Source: Gammaproteobacteria bacterium (GTDB taxonomy: Bacteria > Pseudomonadota > Gammaproteobacteria > Methylococcales > UBA2780). From it: DNA of 5,171 bases. Shown here piece by piece: positions 1 to 5,171 of the stretch. The notes under the pieces were generated by a model that did not search any database, was not told the DNA's origin, and saw only the letters and a list, made by a program, of their open reading frames with translations. The DNA lies in the NCBI GenBank assembly GCA_003646305.1, contig QNFJ01000161.1, forward strand, positions 1-5,171, given 5' to 3'. How positions within the stretch are numbered: the first letter of the stretch is position 1; every line of letters begins with the position of its first letter. Made by a program: the position numbers and the translations under genes.

Positions 1-273
1 ATGAGTGCAAATGGTGATTTTTACTGGGTTTTTGCCAATGTAACACCCGACTATGGGGCAAATGGACAGGTTAAAGGCTACTACTCGGTTCGTCGAAAAC
101 CTTCAGAAAATGCCATTAAGGCGGTAACACCTCTTTACCAGGAAATGCTGGCCATTGAGAAGCGTTCAAATGCGAAAGAAGGGCCTGACAGGTCAATTGC
201 CTATTTAAAGCAGTTCCTGGCCGACAATAACACCACCTATCAGAACCTCGCCCTCAATCTTTACAGAAGCTAA
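1..273 (+). CDS. Aer/CetB-like PAS domain protein, C-terminal part (5' end outside window)
   Basis: This is the last 90 residues of a small PAS protein, probably a soluble FAD-binding redox sensor. The first visible residues (GDFYWVFANVTP, residues 5-16) followed by GYYSVRRKPS (26-35) match the final beta-strands of the Aer PAS core, where E. coli Aer has a closely similar stretch ending in SVRTKP. The ATG at base 1 is therefore very likely an internal Met, and the first half of the PAS fold lies upstream of the window. After the PAS core there is a short helical tail (about 36-90) with a TTYQNLALNLYRS-type end, and no membrane segment, HAMP or signalling domain. In E. coli these are fused to the PAS in one protein; here the next gene, 12 bases downstream, supplies them. 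By analogy with Campylobacter CetB it would pass redox state to that receptor in trans. FAD binding is inferred, since the cofactor-contacting half is not visible. Confidence 0.82.
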   Translation: MSANGDFYWVFANVTPDYGANGQVKGYYSVRRKPSENAIKAVTPLYQEMLAIEKRSNAKEGPDRSIAYLKQFLADNNTTYQNLALNLYRS

Positions 274-285
274 TTAATCCGGTTA

Positions 286-1797
286 ATGACTATGCACAAA
301 TCAAGATCAACTCGAAATAGCTCAAATGCCAACATCCCATTCATTAGAGTCCAGCAACAAATTATTTTCGGCTCCATCCTTATAGCAGCGATAGCGATAC
401 TGGGTTACTCACTGTTCGCTTATGGTTTTGATTTTGTTCTCATCACTCTTCCGCTAATTGTCATTATTGCCTCTGCCTTCGGCCATTTTTCTGGCACCAG
501 ACAGCTAGAGGTTCTCGATCGCATGCATGAGCTTATGGTCAAAACTGGCCGAGGTGAGCTTCACCACCGCATTACCAAAACGAAAGGAATGGGGGAGATT
601 GGAGTCGTTGCCTGGGAGTTGAACGAGTTTCTCGACCAGGTCGAGTGCTATTTTAAGGAAGTCGATGCCAGCTTTCGCTCAGTTGCCAGCGGTGATTATA
701 GCCGTATGGCTCTGGATACAGGCCTCCCGGGGCAATTCAAACAATCTCTACAACGAATTAATCTGTCAATTGAGACCATGAAGGAAAATACGGAGCTTCT
801 CTCCAGAAATGAGCTGGCTGCGGCTTTGCATTCAGTCAATGCCCGTAACCTCATCAGCAATCTGAAAAACAGTCAGGCTGATTTAGTTAAAATTAGTGAA
901 CAAATGGCGCACGTTGAAAATGTTGCTACCAGTAATGGAGAAAATGCAGAAAACAGTACGGCAATGGTCGCGGATATTACCCAATCGCTCATCAACATTG
1001 ATTCAAGTATTCAGTCCGTTGCTACGGTTATTCGCGCACTTGGAGAAGATAGCGCGAAAGTCACCGAGTCTCTCTCGATGATTACCGGTATTGCTGACCA
1101 AACTAACCTGCTCGCTCTCAATGCATCGATTGAAGCGGCTCGCGCGGGTGAGCATGGTCGTGGTTTTGCCGTTGTTGCCGATGAAGTTAAAAAACTCTCA
1201 CATCACACAAAAGATGCCGCTGTTGACGTTGCCAATACGCTGCAATCTTTTAACGACCGCGTTCATGAAATGACTCAAGAGGCCGATAGTGCAACCGCGC
1301 TTGCCACATCGATTAAAGACAAGATCGATGACTTTGAGTCACGGTTTGCTGAGTTCTCAAAATCTTCCCACGAAACAGTTGAATATGTTGCCTACGCAAA
1401 AGATAAATCTTTTGGTCTACTGGCTAAAGTTGACCATATTGTTTTTAAACAAAATGGTTATATCGCCATTGATAAAGATGAAAAAGCGCCTGAGCATCAG
1501 GCTGTTCAGGTCGCACCTACCAACTGCCGCCTGGGTAAGTGGTATTTTGAAGGTATTGGCCTTGAGCAATTCAGCCAAACCCATGCCTACACAGCACTCA
1601 ACAGCCCACATGAACGCGTCCACCACGGTGTGCAGGATGCCCTGAAGCTTGCAAAAAAGGACTGGATGAATGATGACATTATTCGCCAACAGCTATTGGG
1701 CAGAATTGACGACTTTGAGGCAGCCAGCAGTGAGGTGATGCAGCTAATGGATGAAATGATTGATGAAAAACACGGTGATTTTCTGAGTCGGCTCTAG
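286..1797 (+). CDS. Methyl-accepting chemotaxis protein, CetA-like, with C-terminal zinc-binding CZB domain
   Basis: This is a membrane-bound chemoreceptor of 503 residues that would control CheA through CheW. A basic N-terminus is followed by two hydrophobic helices (about 26-46 and 49-68) with only a few residues between them, so there is no periplasmic ligand domain; Aer and CetA have the same membrane hairpin. HAMP-like segments follow (about 70-122, containing MGEIGVVAWELNEFLDQVE, and 122-165). The MCP hairpin tip is intact at about 266-305, with ADQTNLLALNASIEAARAGE and GRGFAVVADEV. The C-terminus (about 380-450) is a CZB domain with the expected 3His/1Cys zinc ligands: His384, Cys414 in CRLGKWY, His442 and His446 (HxxxH). 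CZB receptors such as Helicobacter TlpD bind zinc and have been linked to hypochlorous acid sensing. There is no NWETF-type CheR/CheB tether. Start: ATG 286 or ATG 292 are both possible, neither with a clear Shine-Dalgarno; translation may be coupled to the PAS gene 12 bases upstream. The pairing with that gene's PAS protein is inferred from adjacency and architecture. Confidence 0.93.
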   Translation: MTMHKSRSTRNSSNANIPFIRVQQQIIFGSILIAAIAILGYSLFAYGFDFVLITLPLIVIIASAFGHFSGTRQLEVLDRMHELMVKTGRGELHHRITKTKGMGEIGVVAWELNEFLDQVECYFKEVDASFRSVASGDYSRMALDTGLPGQFKQSLQRINLSIETMKENTELLSRNELAAALHSVNARNLISNLKNSQADLVKISEQMAHVENVATSNGENAENSTAMVADITQSLINIDSSIQSVATVIRALGEDSAKVTESLSMITGIADQTNLLALNASIEAARAGEHGRGFAVVADEVKKLSHHTKDAAVDVANTLQSFNDRVHEMTQEADSATALATSIKDKIDDFESRFAEFSKSSHETVEYVAYAKDKSFGLLAKVDHIVFKQNGYIAIDKDEKAPEHQAVQVAPTNCRLGKWYFEGIGLEQFSQTHAYTALNSPHERVHHGVQDALKLAKKDWMNDDIIRQQLLGRIDDFEAASSEVMQLMDEMIDEKHGDFLSRL

Positions 1798-1809
1798 CCC
1801 TCAGAAAAT
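1778..1809. terminator. Hairpin at the convergent gene junction, possible transcript-end structure
   Basis: A perfect 10-bp inverted repeat pairs ATTTTCTGAG (1778-1787) with CTCAGAAAAT (1800-1809). Inside it, GGC (1790-1792) can pair with GCC (1797-1799) around a TCTA loop, leaving a 2-base bulge on one side. The receptor's TAG stop (1795-1797) sits in the apical part, and the stop of trhP on the other strand is 37 bases away, so the structure lies at or beyond the 3' end of both convergent genes. It is not a canonical Rho-independent terminator, because neither strand has a T-run after the hairpin. It could act as a bidirectional 3' end or mRNA-stabilising structure. Confidence 0.4.
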
Positions 1810-1845
1810 AGCCCACCAATGAAGCATTTCTCCGATGTACAAAAT

Positions 1846-3183
1846 CTACGCTAATACCTGTGTAATCAGCCCTTTCTCACTATTTTCGACTGGCAGGTCA
1901 ATAAGCATCTCGTATCCACTACCTGGTGCCACTTCCCTTTTATGGCCATATTGGTCTTCCATTTCCGTGAGCTTAAAGAAATGGCTTCCCGTTGGGGTTA
2001 ATAACTCAAGAGAGTCACCTACTTCAAAATGATTTTTAACCGCAACAATCGCTTTTCCTGTTTTCTCATCACGCCCAATCACTTCGCCAACAAACTTCTG
2101 TTTTGGACTTTCTGAGGCATTTTTGTGGTAAGTCTGTAGCTCCTCGCTATGATGACGCTGGTAAAAGCCGTCGGTATAACCGCGGTTTGCTAATGAATCT
2201 AGCTCACCCATTAAAGCGGGGTTAAACTCTCGACCCGCAACAGCATCATCTATTGCCTGCCGATAAACCTGCGCGGTTCGTGCGGCATAGTAATGAGATT
2301 TTGTTCGACCCTCGATTTTCAAACAGTCAATACCGATCTCAACCAGCTTTTGGACGTGTTCTACGGCCCTTAGATCTTTCGAGTTCATAATATAGGTGCC
2401 ATGTTCATCTTCGAAAACAGGCATCAGTTCGCCGGGGCGATTTTCCTCTTCCAACATGTAAACCTTGTCGGCTTCTGGATGACGTTCAAAGTTGGCGTTT
2501 GGCGAGAGATTATTGAACTTGTTCAGATCAATCACCTGTTCAGTCGGTTCGGTCAACTCAGGCTCACCTTTTTTAATATCGTATTTCCACCGGCAGGTAT
2601 TGGTACAGCTCCCCTGATTGGCATCACGATGATTAAAATAGCCTGACAACAGGCAGCGGCCCGAATAGGCGATACACAGTGCGCCGTGAACAAAGACTTC
2701 TAGTTCAATATCGGGGCATTGCTGGCGAATCTCTTCAATTTCATCAAGTGACAGCTCACGGGAGAGGATGATGCGCGTTAACCCCTGTTTCTCCCAAAAC
2801 TTAACTGCTGCCGCATTAACGGTATTGGCCTGTACAGAAAGATGAACATCCATCTCCGGCCATTTCTCTCGTACCAACATGATCAAACCGGGATCAGACA
2901 TAATAAATGCATCCGGTTTCATAGCGATCACCGGCGTCATATCTTTCACAAAAGTTTTGAGCTTTGCTGCGTGTGGCATCAGGTTGACGGCGACAAAAAA
3001 CTGTTTATTCATCGCGTGCGCTTCGTTGATGCCAATTTCAAGGTTATCTAGTTTGAAATCATTATTGCGCACTCGAAGACTATAGCGTGGTAACCCGGCA
3101 TAAACCGCATCGGCGCCAAAGGCAAAGGCATAGCGTTGATTTTTGAGTGTTCCGGCTGGGGAAAGTAGTTCTGGTTTTTTCAT
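1846..3183 (-). CDS. trhP: TrhP (YegQ), tRNA U34 5-hydroxyuridine synthesis protein, U32 family
   Basis: TrhP takes part in prephenate-dependent hydroxylation of tRNA wobble uridine 34 to 5-hydroxyuridine, the precursor of cmo5U/mcmo5U, which broadens codon reading. The 445 residues are close to the E. coli length (about 453) and align from the first residues: KPELLSPAGTLKN, then GADAVYAG, RYSLRVRN, MSDPGLIMLVRE and LSRELSLDEIEEIR. The U32 signature is present at 162-180 (EVFVHGALC, then SGRCLLS). Four cysteines at 170, 177, 193 and 197 (GALC, GRC, GSCTN, TCRW) match the iron-sulfur ligands proposed for this family. The later blocks EDEHGTYIMNSKDLRA (258-273) and LKIEGRTKS (288-296) are also kept. 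The region at about 203-240 is variable and differs from E. coli. The 'peptidase U32' name is historical; no protease activity is implied. The start at 3183 fits the family N-terminus, though no clear Shine-Dalgarno precedes it. It lies 75 bases after dnaQ on the same strand and may be co-transcribed or have its own promoter. Confidence 0.96.
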   Translation of the reverse strand: MKKPELLSPAGTLKNQRYAFAFGADAVYAGLPRYSLRVRNNDFKLDNLEIGINEAHAMNKQFFVAVNLMPHAAKLKTFVKDMTPVIAMKPDAFIMSDPGLIMLVREKWPEMDVHLSVQANTVNAAAVKFWEKQGLTRIILSRELSLDEIEEIRQQCPDIELEVFVHGALCIAYSGRCLLSGYFNHRDANQGSCTNTCRWKYDIKKGEPELTEPTEQVIDLNKFNNLSPNANFERHPEADKVYMLEEENRPGELMPVFEDEHGTYIMNSKDLRAVEHVQKLVEIGIDCLKIEGRTKSHYYAARTAQVYRQAIDDAVAGREFNPALMGELDSLANRGYTDGFYQRHHSEELQTYHKNASESPKQKFVGEVIGRDEKTGKAIVAVKNHFEVGDSLELLTPTGSHFFKLTEMEDQYGHKREVAPGSGYEMLIDLPVENSEKGLITQVLA

Positions 3184-3206
3184 TATTGCAGGTAAAAAAT
3201 AATTGC

Positions 3207-3233
3207 CACGAAGCTCACGAAGAGCACGAAGGT
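3207..3233. repeat. Three tandem 9-bp CACGAAGNN units in the dnaQ-trhP gap
   Basis: Three consecutive units, CACGAAGCT (3207-3215), CACGAAGAG (3216-3224) and CACGAAGGT (3225-3233), share the first seven bases exactly and vary only in the last two. They fill the middle of the 75-base gap between the dnaQ stop and the trhP start. On the gene strand the repeat reads CTTCGTG every nine bases. GCTC (3213-3216) and GAGC (3222-3225) could form a 4-bp stem across the second unit, too weak to call a terminator. From memory, similar CACGAAG-type strings occur between genes in other proteobacterial genomes, which would make this one copy of a dispersed element; this cannot be tested from the window. Confidence 0.75.
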
Positions 3234-3258
3234 AGATCGTTAAAAAATATGGTGTAAA

Positions 3259-3972
3259 TCAGCTATCCAGCTTTCGCCAAAGACACTGTTCTCCACTCTG
3301 TTTATCTAAAAATTCAAGATACTCATTATGTGCTTCGAGTTCTGCTTCGCCACAACGAACAACTTTTAACTTAAGCCGGTCTTCAGGTAACCGCTTGATA
3401 GCATAGCCCTCCTCTCCCTGCTCATCGGCCTCAGCACCTAAAAGCAGTGCGGTCTGGCCACCGGTCATCAACAGGTAAACATCACTCAGAATCTCGGCAT
3501 CGAGGAGCGCACCATGCAGCTCTCGGTGGGAATTATCTATGCCATAACGATTACATAAAGCATCCAGGCTATTGCGCTGTCCCGGGTGTTTTTTGCGCGC
3601 CATCACCAGCGTATCGAGAACCGTTGAGAATGCGTTAATTCCTCTCTTCTCGCCCCTCAGCTGCTTTAACTCGTGATTAAGAAAGCCAACATCAAACGGG
3701 GCGTTGTGGATAACCAGTTCTGCATCCCGTATAAACTCAATAAAATCATCAACCACATCGGCAAATAGCGGCTTATCCGCAAGAAATTCATTACTGATTC
3801 CATGCACTTCGATTGCCCCGACATCAATCTCTCGCTCGGGGTTAAGATAAACATGAAAATGGTTTCCCGTCAGGCGACGATCAACCAGTTCTACACAACC
3901 AATTTCAATGATTCGATGTCCTTCTGCCGGATTCAGACCCGTTGTTTCTGTATCGAGTACAATCTGCCTCAT
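3259..3972 (-). CDS. dnaQ: DNA polymerase III epsilon subunit, 3'-5' proofreading exonuclease
   Basis: This is the proofreading exonuclease of the replicative polymerase core, which removes mispaired 3' ends and binds the alpha (DnaE) and theta-type subunits. The 237 residues compare with 243 in E. coli. The DEDDh exonuclease motifs are complete: Exo I IVLDTETTGL with Asp7 and Glu9, Exo II HNAPFDVGFLNHEL with Asp94, and Exo III ELHGALLDAE with His153 and Asp158. After the catalytic domain, QTALLL (173-178) sits where E. coli epsilon has its QTSMAF beta-clamp-binding motif. The C-terminal piece (about 212-235, ending GEQCLWRKL) resembles the E. coli tail that binds alpha, so this is a full replicative epsilon rather than a stand-alone exonuclease. 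Its ATG overlaps the rnhA stop as ATGA (3972-3969), and an AGGTGA Shine-Dalgarno lies 6 bases upstream. Co-directional rnhA-dnaQ differs from E. coli, where the two genes diverge. Confidence 0.97.
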   Translation of the reverse strand: MRQIVLDTETTGLNPAEGHRIIEIGCVELVDRRLTGNHFHVYLNPEREIDVGAIEVHGISNEFLADKPLFADVVDDFIEFIRDAELVIHNAPFDVGFLNHELKQLRGEKRGINAFSTVLDTLVMARKKHPGQRNSLDALCNRYGIDNSHRELHGALLDAEILSDVYLLMTGGQTALLLGAEADEQGEEGYAIKRLPEDRLKLKVVRCGEAELEAHNEYLEFLDKQSGEQCLWRKLDS

Positions 3973-4421
3973 GATTTGTCACCTAATAGCTGATCAATAC
4001 CTTGATTAGCAAGGTCATCTGCAATTTCATTTTCCCGGTGGCCTGTATGCCCTCTGACCCAAATCCATTCGACCTGATGCTGATGAAGGGCCGCATCAAG
4101 CCGTTTCCATAAATCGACATTTTTCACCGGTTTTCTGGCCGCCGTTTTCCAGCCTCTTTTGATCCAGTTAGCCATCCACTCAGTGATCCCCTTCAAAACA
4201 TATTGAGAATCGGTGGTCAAAATAACTATGCACGGTTTGTTGAGTGACTCCAGACCCATAATGGCTGCCATCAACTCCATACGATTATTGGTTGTCTCTG
4301 GCTCACCACCAAATAACCGTTTTTCTTGCCCGTTATATCTCAGCAGCGCACCCCAGCCTCCGGGACCTGGGTTGCCACGGCAAGCACCATCGGTAAATAA
4401 TTCAACTTTTATCTTGGTCAT
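3969..4421 (-). CDS. rnhA: Ribonuclease HI
   Basis: RNase HI cleaves the RNA strand of RNA-DNA hybrids, clearing R-loops and helping remove primer RNA. The 150 residues match the usual size of about 155. All active-site residues are present, each one position later than in E. coli: Asp11 (LFTDGACRGNPGPGGWG), Glu49 (TTNNRMELMAA), Asp71 (LTTDSQYV), His125 (VRGHTGH) and Asp135 (NEIADDLAN). The basic handle region that grips the hybrid is also recognisable (WIKRGWKTAARKPVKNVDLW, 86-105). The ATG at 4421 gives the family N-terminus, but no convincing Shine-Dalgarno precedes it. The start lies 20 bases inside the upstream methyltransferase gene, so its translation probably depends on ribosomes finishing that gene. 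The 3' end overlaps dnaQ by 4 bases. The C-terminus is a little shorter than in E. coli, with no loss of catalytic parts. Confidence 0.97.
   Translation of the reverse strand: MTKIKVELFTDGACRGNPGPGGWGALLRYNGQEKRLFGGEPETTNNRMELMAAIMGLESLNKPCIVILTTDSQYVLKGITEWMANWIKRGWKTAARKPVKNVDLWKRLDAALHQHQVEWIWVRGHTGHRENEIADDLANQGIDQLLGDKS
3979..3984 (-). promoter_or_regulatory. Ribosome binding site of dnaQ inside the rnhA 3' end
   Basis: The minus strand reads AGGTGA followed by six bases and then the dnaQ ATG at 3972. It lies within the last codons of rnhA, fits start selection at 3972, and together with the ATGA overlap supports translational coupling of the two genes. It is the clearest Shine-Dalgarno in the window; rnhA, trhP and the chemoreceptor lack comparable ones. 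Confidence 0.75.
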
Positions 4422-5163
4422 TGGAATAACGAGAAACAGAGTCAGTAACAGGGTCCGGAGAGAACAGCCTCGAGCTCGCCCAGGCGGGTGTAATCGGCGT
4501 CATTGTGTAGGTTCTTTTAATCGCTATGATCGCGTAACCAATTGTCAATGAGGGCGCGTATTTTCCCACAACCGTTTCTATCTGTCTGAATTTTCTTGAG
4601 GGCAGGAAGCTATAGCTATCACTCTCAAATTCAAAATTTAGCAGGCTTAACCAATCATGCATTCGGTGCTGGCTAATAAAGTGACCACACCAAGGGATAC
4701 CTTTTCGACCACACAACCGATAGTGAAACAGACGATAGAGCCCTCGAGGATTAAAACCCAAAAACAGCAACTTACCTTCTGGCCGCAAAACACGCTTTGC
4801 CTCACGCAAGACCTGTTGAGGGTTCGACTCAAACTCTAACGTATGCGGCATAATCACCACATCCATGCTTTTGGTAGCGACAGGTAGTGCATCAAGCGCG
4901 CCTTGTATAACGGCTACAGGCGCCTTACTTTGTACATTCCGGTCGATAATAACGTAGTGCTTTTTTTGCTCCTCCGTCAAAAGAGTCTCTTCCCAACCGA
5001 TACGACCCATCTGCAATATCTTCCAGGCGTGTACCTGCTTAAGCGCCTTTAGTAATAAAGATCGTTCCTGCTGATAAATAGCCTTTCCAACGGCTGTCTC
5101 GTACCATTTACAGAATTCGCCTCGGCAACCGATGCAATGAGAAGGTCGCGGTGATAATTTCAT
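4402..5163 (-). CDS. YafS-like class I SAM-dependent methyltransferase
   Basis: This is a predicted cytoplasmic methyltransferase of unknown substrate, 253 residues (E. coli YafS is about 240). The Methyltransf_11-type core is seen at about 46-140: a degenerate SAM-binding motif I (KILQMGRIG, 48-56), the acidic strand end YVIIDR (70-75), then GALDALPVATKSMDVVIMPH (88-107), HTLEFESNPQQVLREAKRVL (107-126) and RPEGKLLFLGFNPRGLYRLF (127-146). The segment HDWLSLLNFEFE (169-180) is very like YafS, and yafS is also next to rnhA in E. coli, so family and context agree. The N-terminus holds Cys10, Cys13 and Cys18 (CIGC, then FC), which I do not recall as a family feature. The ATG at 5163 is the only plausible start before the core; its ribosome binding site lies mostly outside the window, so an earlier start cannot be fully excluded. 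The 3' end overlaps rnhA by 20 bases. It is likely the first gene of the unit. Confidence 0.85.
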   Translation of the reverse strand: MKLSPRPSHCIGCRGEFCKWYETAVGKAIYQQERSLLLKALKQVHAWKILQMGRIGWEETLLTEEQKKHYVIIDRNVQSKAPVAVIQGALDALPVATKSMDVVIMPHTLEFESNPQQVLREAKRVLRPEGKLLFLGFNPRGLYRLFHYRLCGRKGIPWCGHFISQHRMHDWLSLLNFEFESDSYSFLPSRKFRQIETVVGKYAPSLTIGYAIIAIKRTYTMTPITPAWASSRLFSPDPVTDSVSRYSNDQDKS

Positions 5164-5171
5164 TATATAAT

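Noticed and set aside
1..3. ATG at the first base as the true start of the PAS protein gene.
   Set aside because: The encoded sequence begins in the middle of a PAS core, so this Met is internal and the gene continues upstream of the window.
274..285. TTAA-TCCGG-TTAA between the PAS gene and the receptor gene as a regulatory hairpin.
   Set aside because: The stem is only four A/T pairs, expected by chance.
1417..1689. 90-residue minus-strand open frame opposite the CZB-coding part of the receptor.
   Set aside because: It lies wholly antisense to a well-conserved domain and has no recognisable motif; it is a shadow of the receptor gene.
2401..2646. 81-residue plus-strand open frame within trhP.
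   Set aside because: It is antisense to conserved trhP blocks including the cysteine region, with no supporting motif.
1846..3183. Annotation of trhP as a U32 collagenase-like protease.
   Set aside because: Full-length similarity to YegQ/TrhP and the four-cysteine pattern point to tRNA hydroxylation; the peptidase label is a legacy family name.
3207..3233. The tandem 9-mers as a CRISPR array.
   Set aside because: The units are 9 bases long with no spacers, and no cas genes are present.
3249..3258. TTTACA on the minus strand just after the dnaQ stop as the -35 box of a trhP promoter.
   Set aside because: No acceptable -10 box occurs 16-18 bases downstream.
4213..4551. 112-residue plus-strand open frame crossing the methyltransferase-rnhA junction.
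   Set aside because: It is antisense to two clear genes, and its Arg/Pro/Ser-rich composition reflects the opposite strand.
5166..5171. Perfect TATAAT on the plus strand at the right edge, possibly the -10 box of a divergent gene.
   Set aside because: No TTGACA-like box lies 16-18 bases upstream and there is no extended -10. In E. coli gloB diverges from yafS, so a plus-strand gene beyond the edge is possible but not visible.

Overview
The window looks like chromosomal DNA of a motile, free-living-type gammaproteobacterium outside the Enterobacteriaceae. The evidence is the gene order YafS-like methyltransferase - rnhA - dnaQ on one strand. In E. coli dnaQ diverges from rnhA, whereas pseudomonads, as I recall, have the co-directional order seen here. 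A close TrhP (YegQ) homologue and Aer-type PAS plus MCP chemotaxis genes agree with this. I cannot name a genus. I see no mobile element, CRISPR array, tRNA or rRNA, and no gene-free stretch over 75 bases.

Left part (1-1797, + strand): the 3' end of a small Aer-like PAS protein gene runs into the window. After 12 bases comes a complete chemoreceptor of 503 residues. It has two membrane helices with almost no periplasmic loop, HAMP-like linkers, an intact MCP signalling tip and a C-terminal zinc-binding CZB domain. Together the pair resembles an Aer receptor split into two proteins, as in the Campylobacter CetA/CetB bipartite energy-taxis system. This is the most interesting part of the window.

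Middle (1798-1845): a short convergent junction. A perfect 10-bp inverted repeat encloses the receptor's stop codon and lies just beyond the 3' end of the opposing gene.

Right part (5163 down to 1846, - strand): a probable transcription unit encodes, in order, a YafS-like SAM-dependent methyltransferase, ribonuclease HI (rnhA), DNA polymerase III epsilon proofreading subunit (dnaQ) and, after a 75-base gap, the tRNA U34 hydroxylation protein TrhP. The first three genes overlap (20 bases, then a 4-base ATGA), which suggests translational coupling. RnhA and DnaQ both serve replication fidelity and RNA-DNA hybrid removal; TrhP modifies the tRNA wobble base. The gap before trhP carries three tandem 9-base units of the form CACGAAGNN.

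Most of the window is ordinary housekeeping sequence. The split receptor pair, the CZB addition, the tandem 9-mers and the Cys-rich N-terminus of the methyltransferase deserve a second look.
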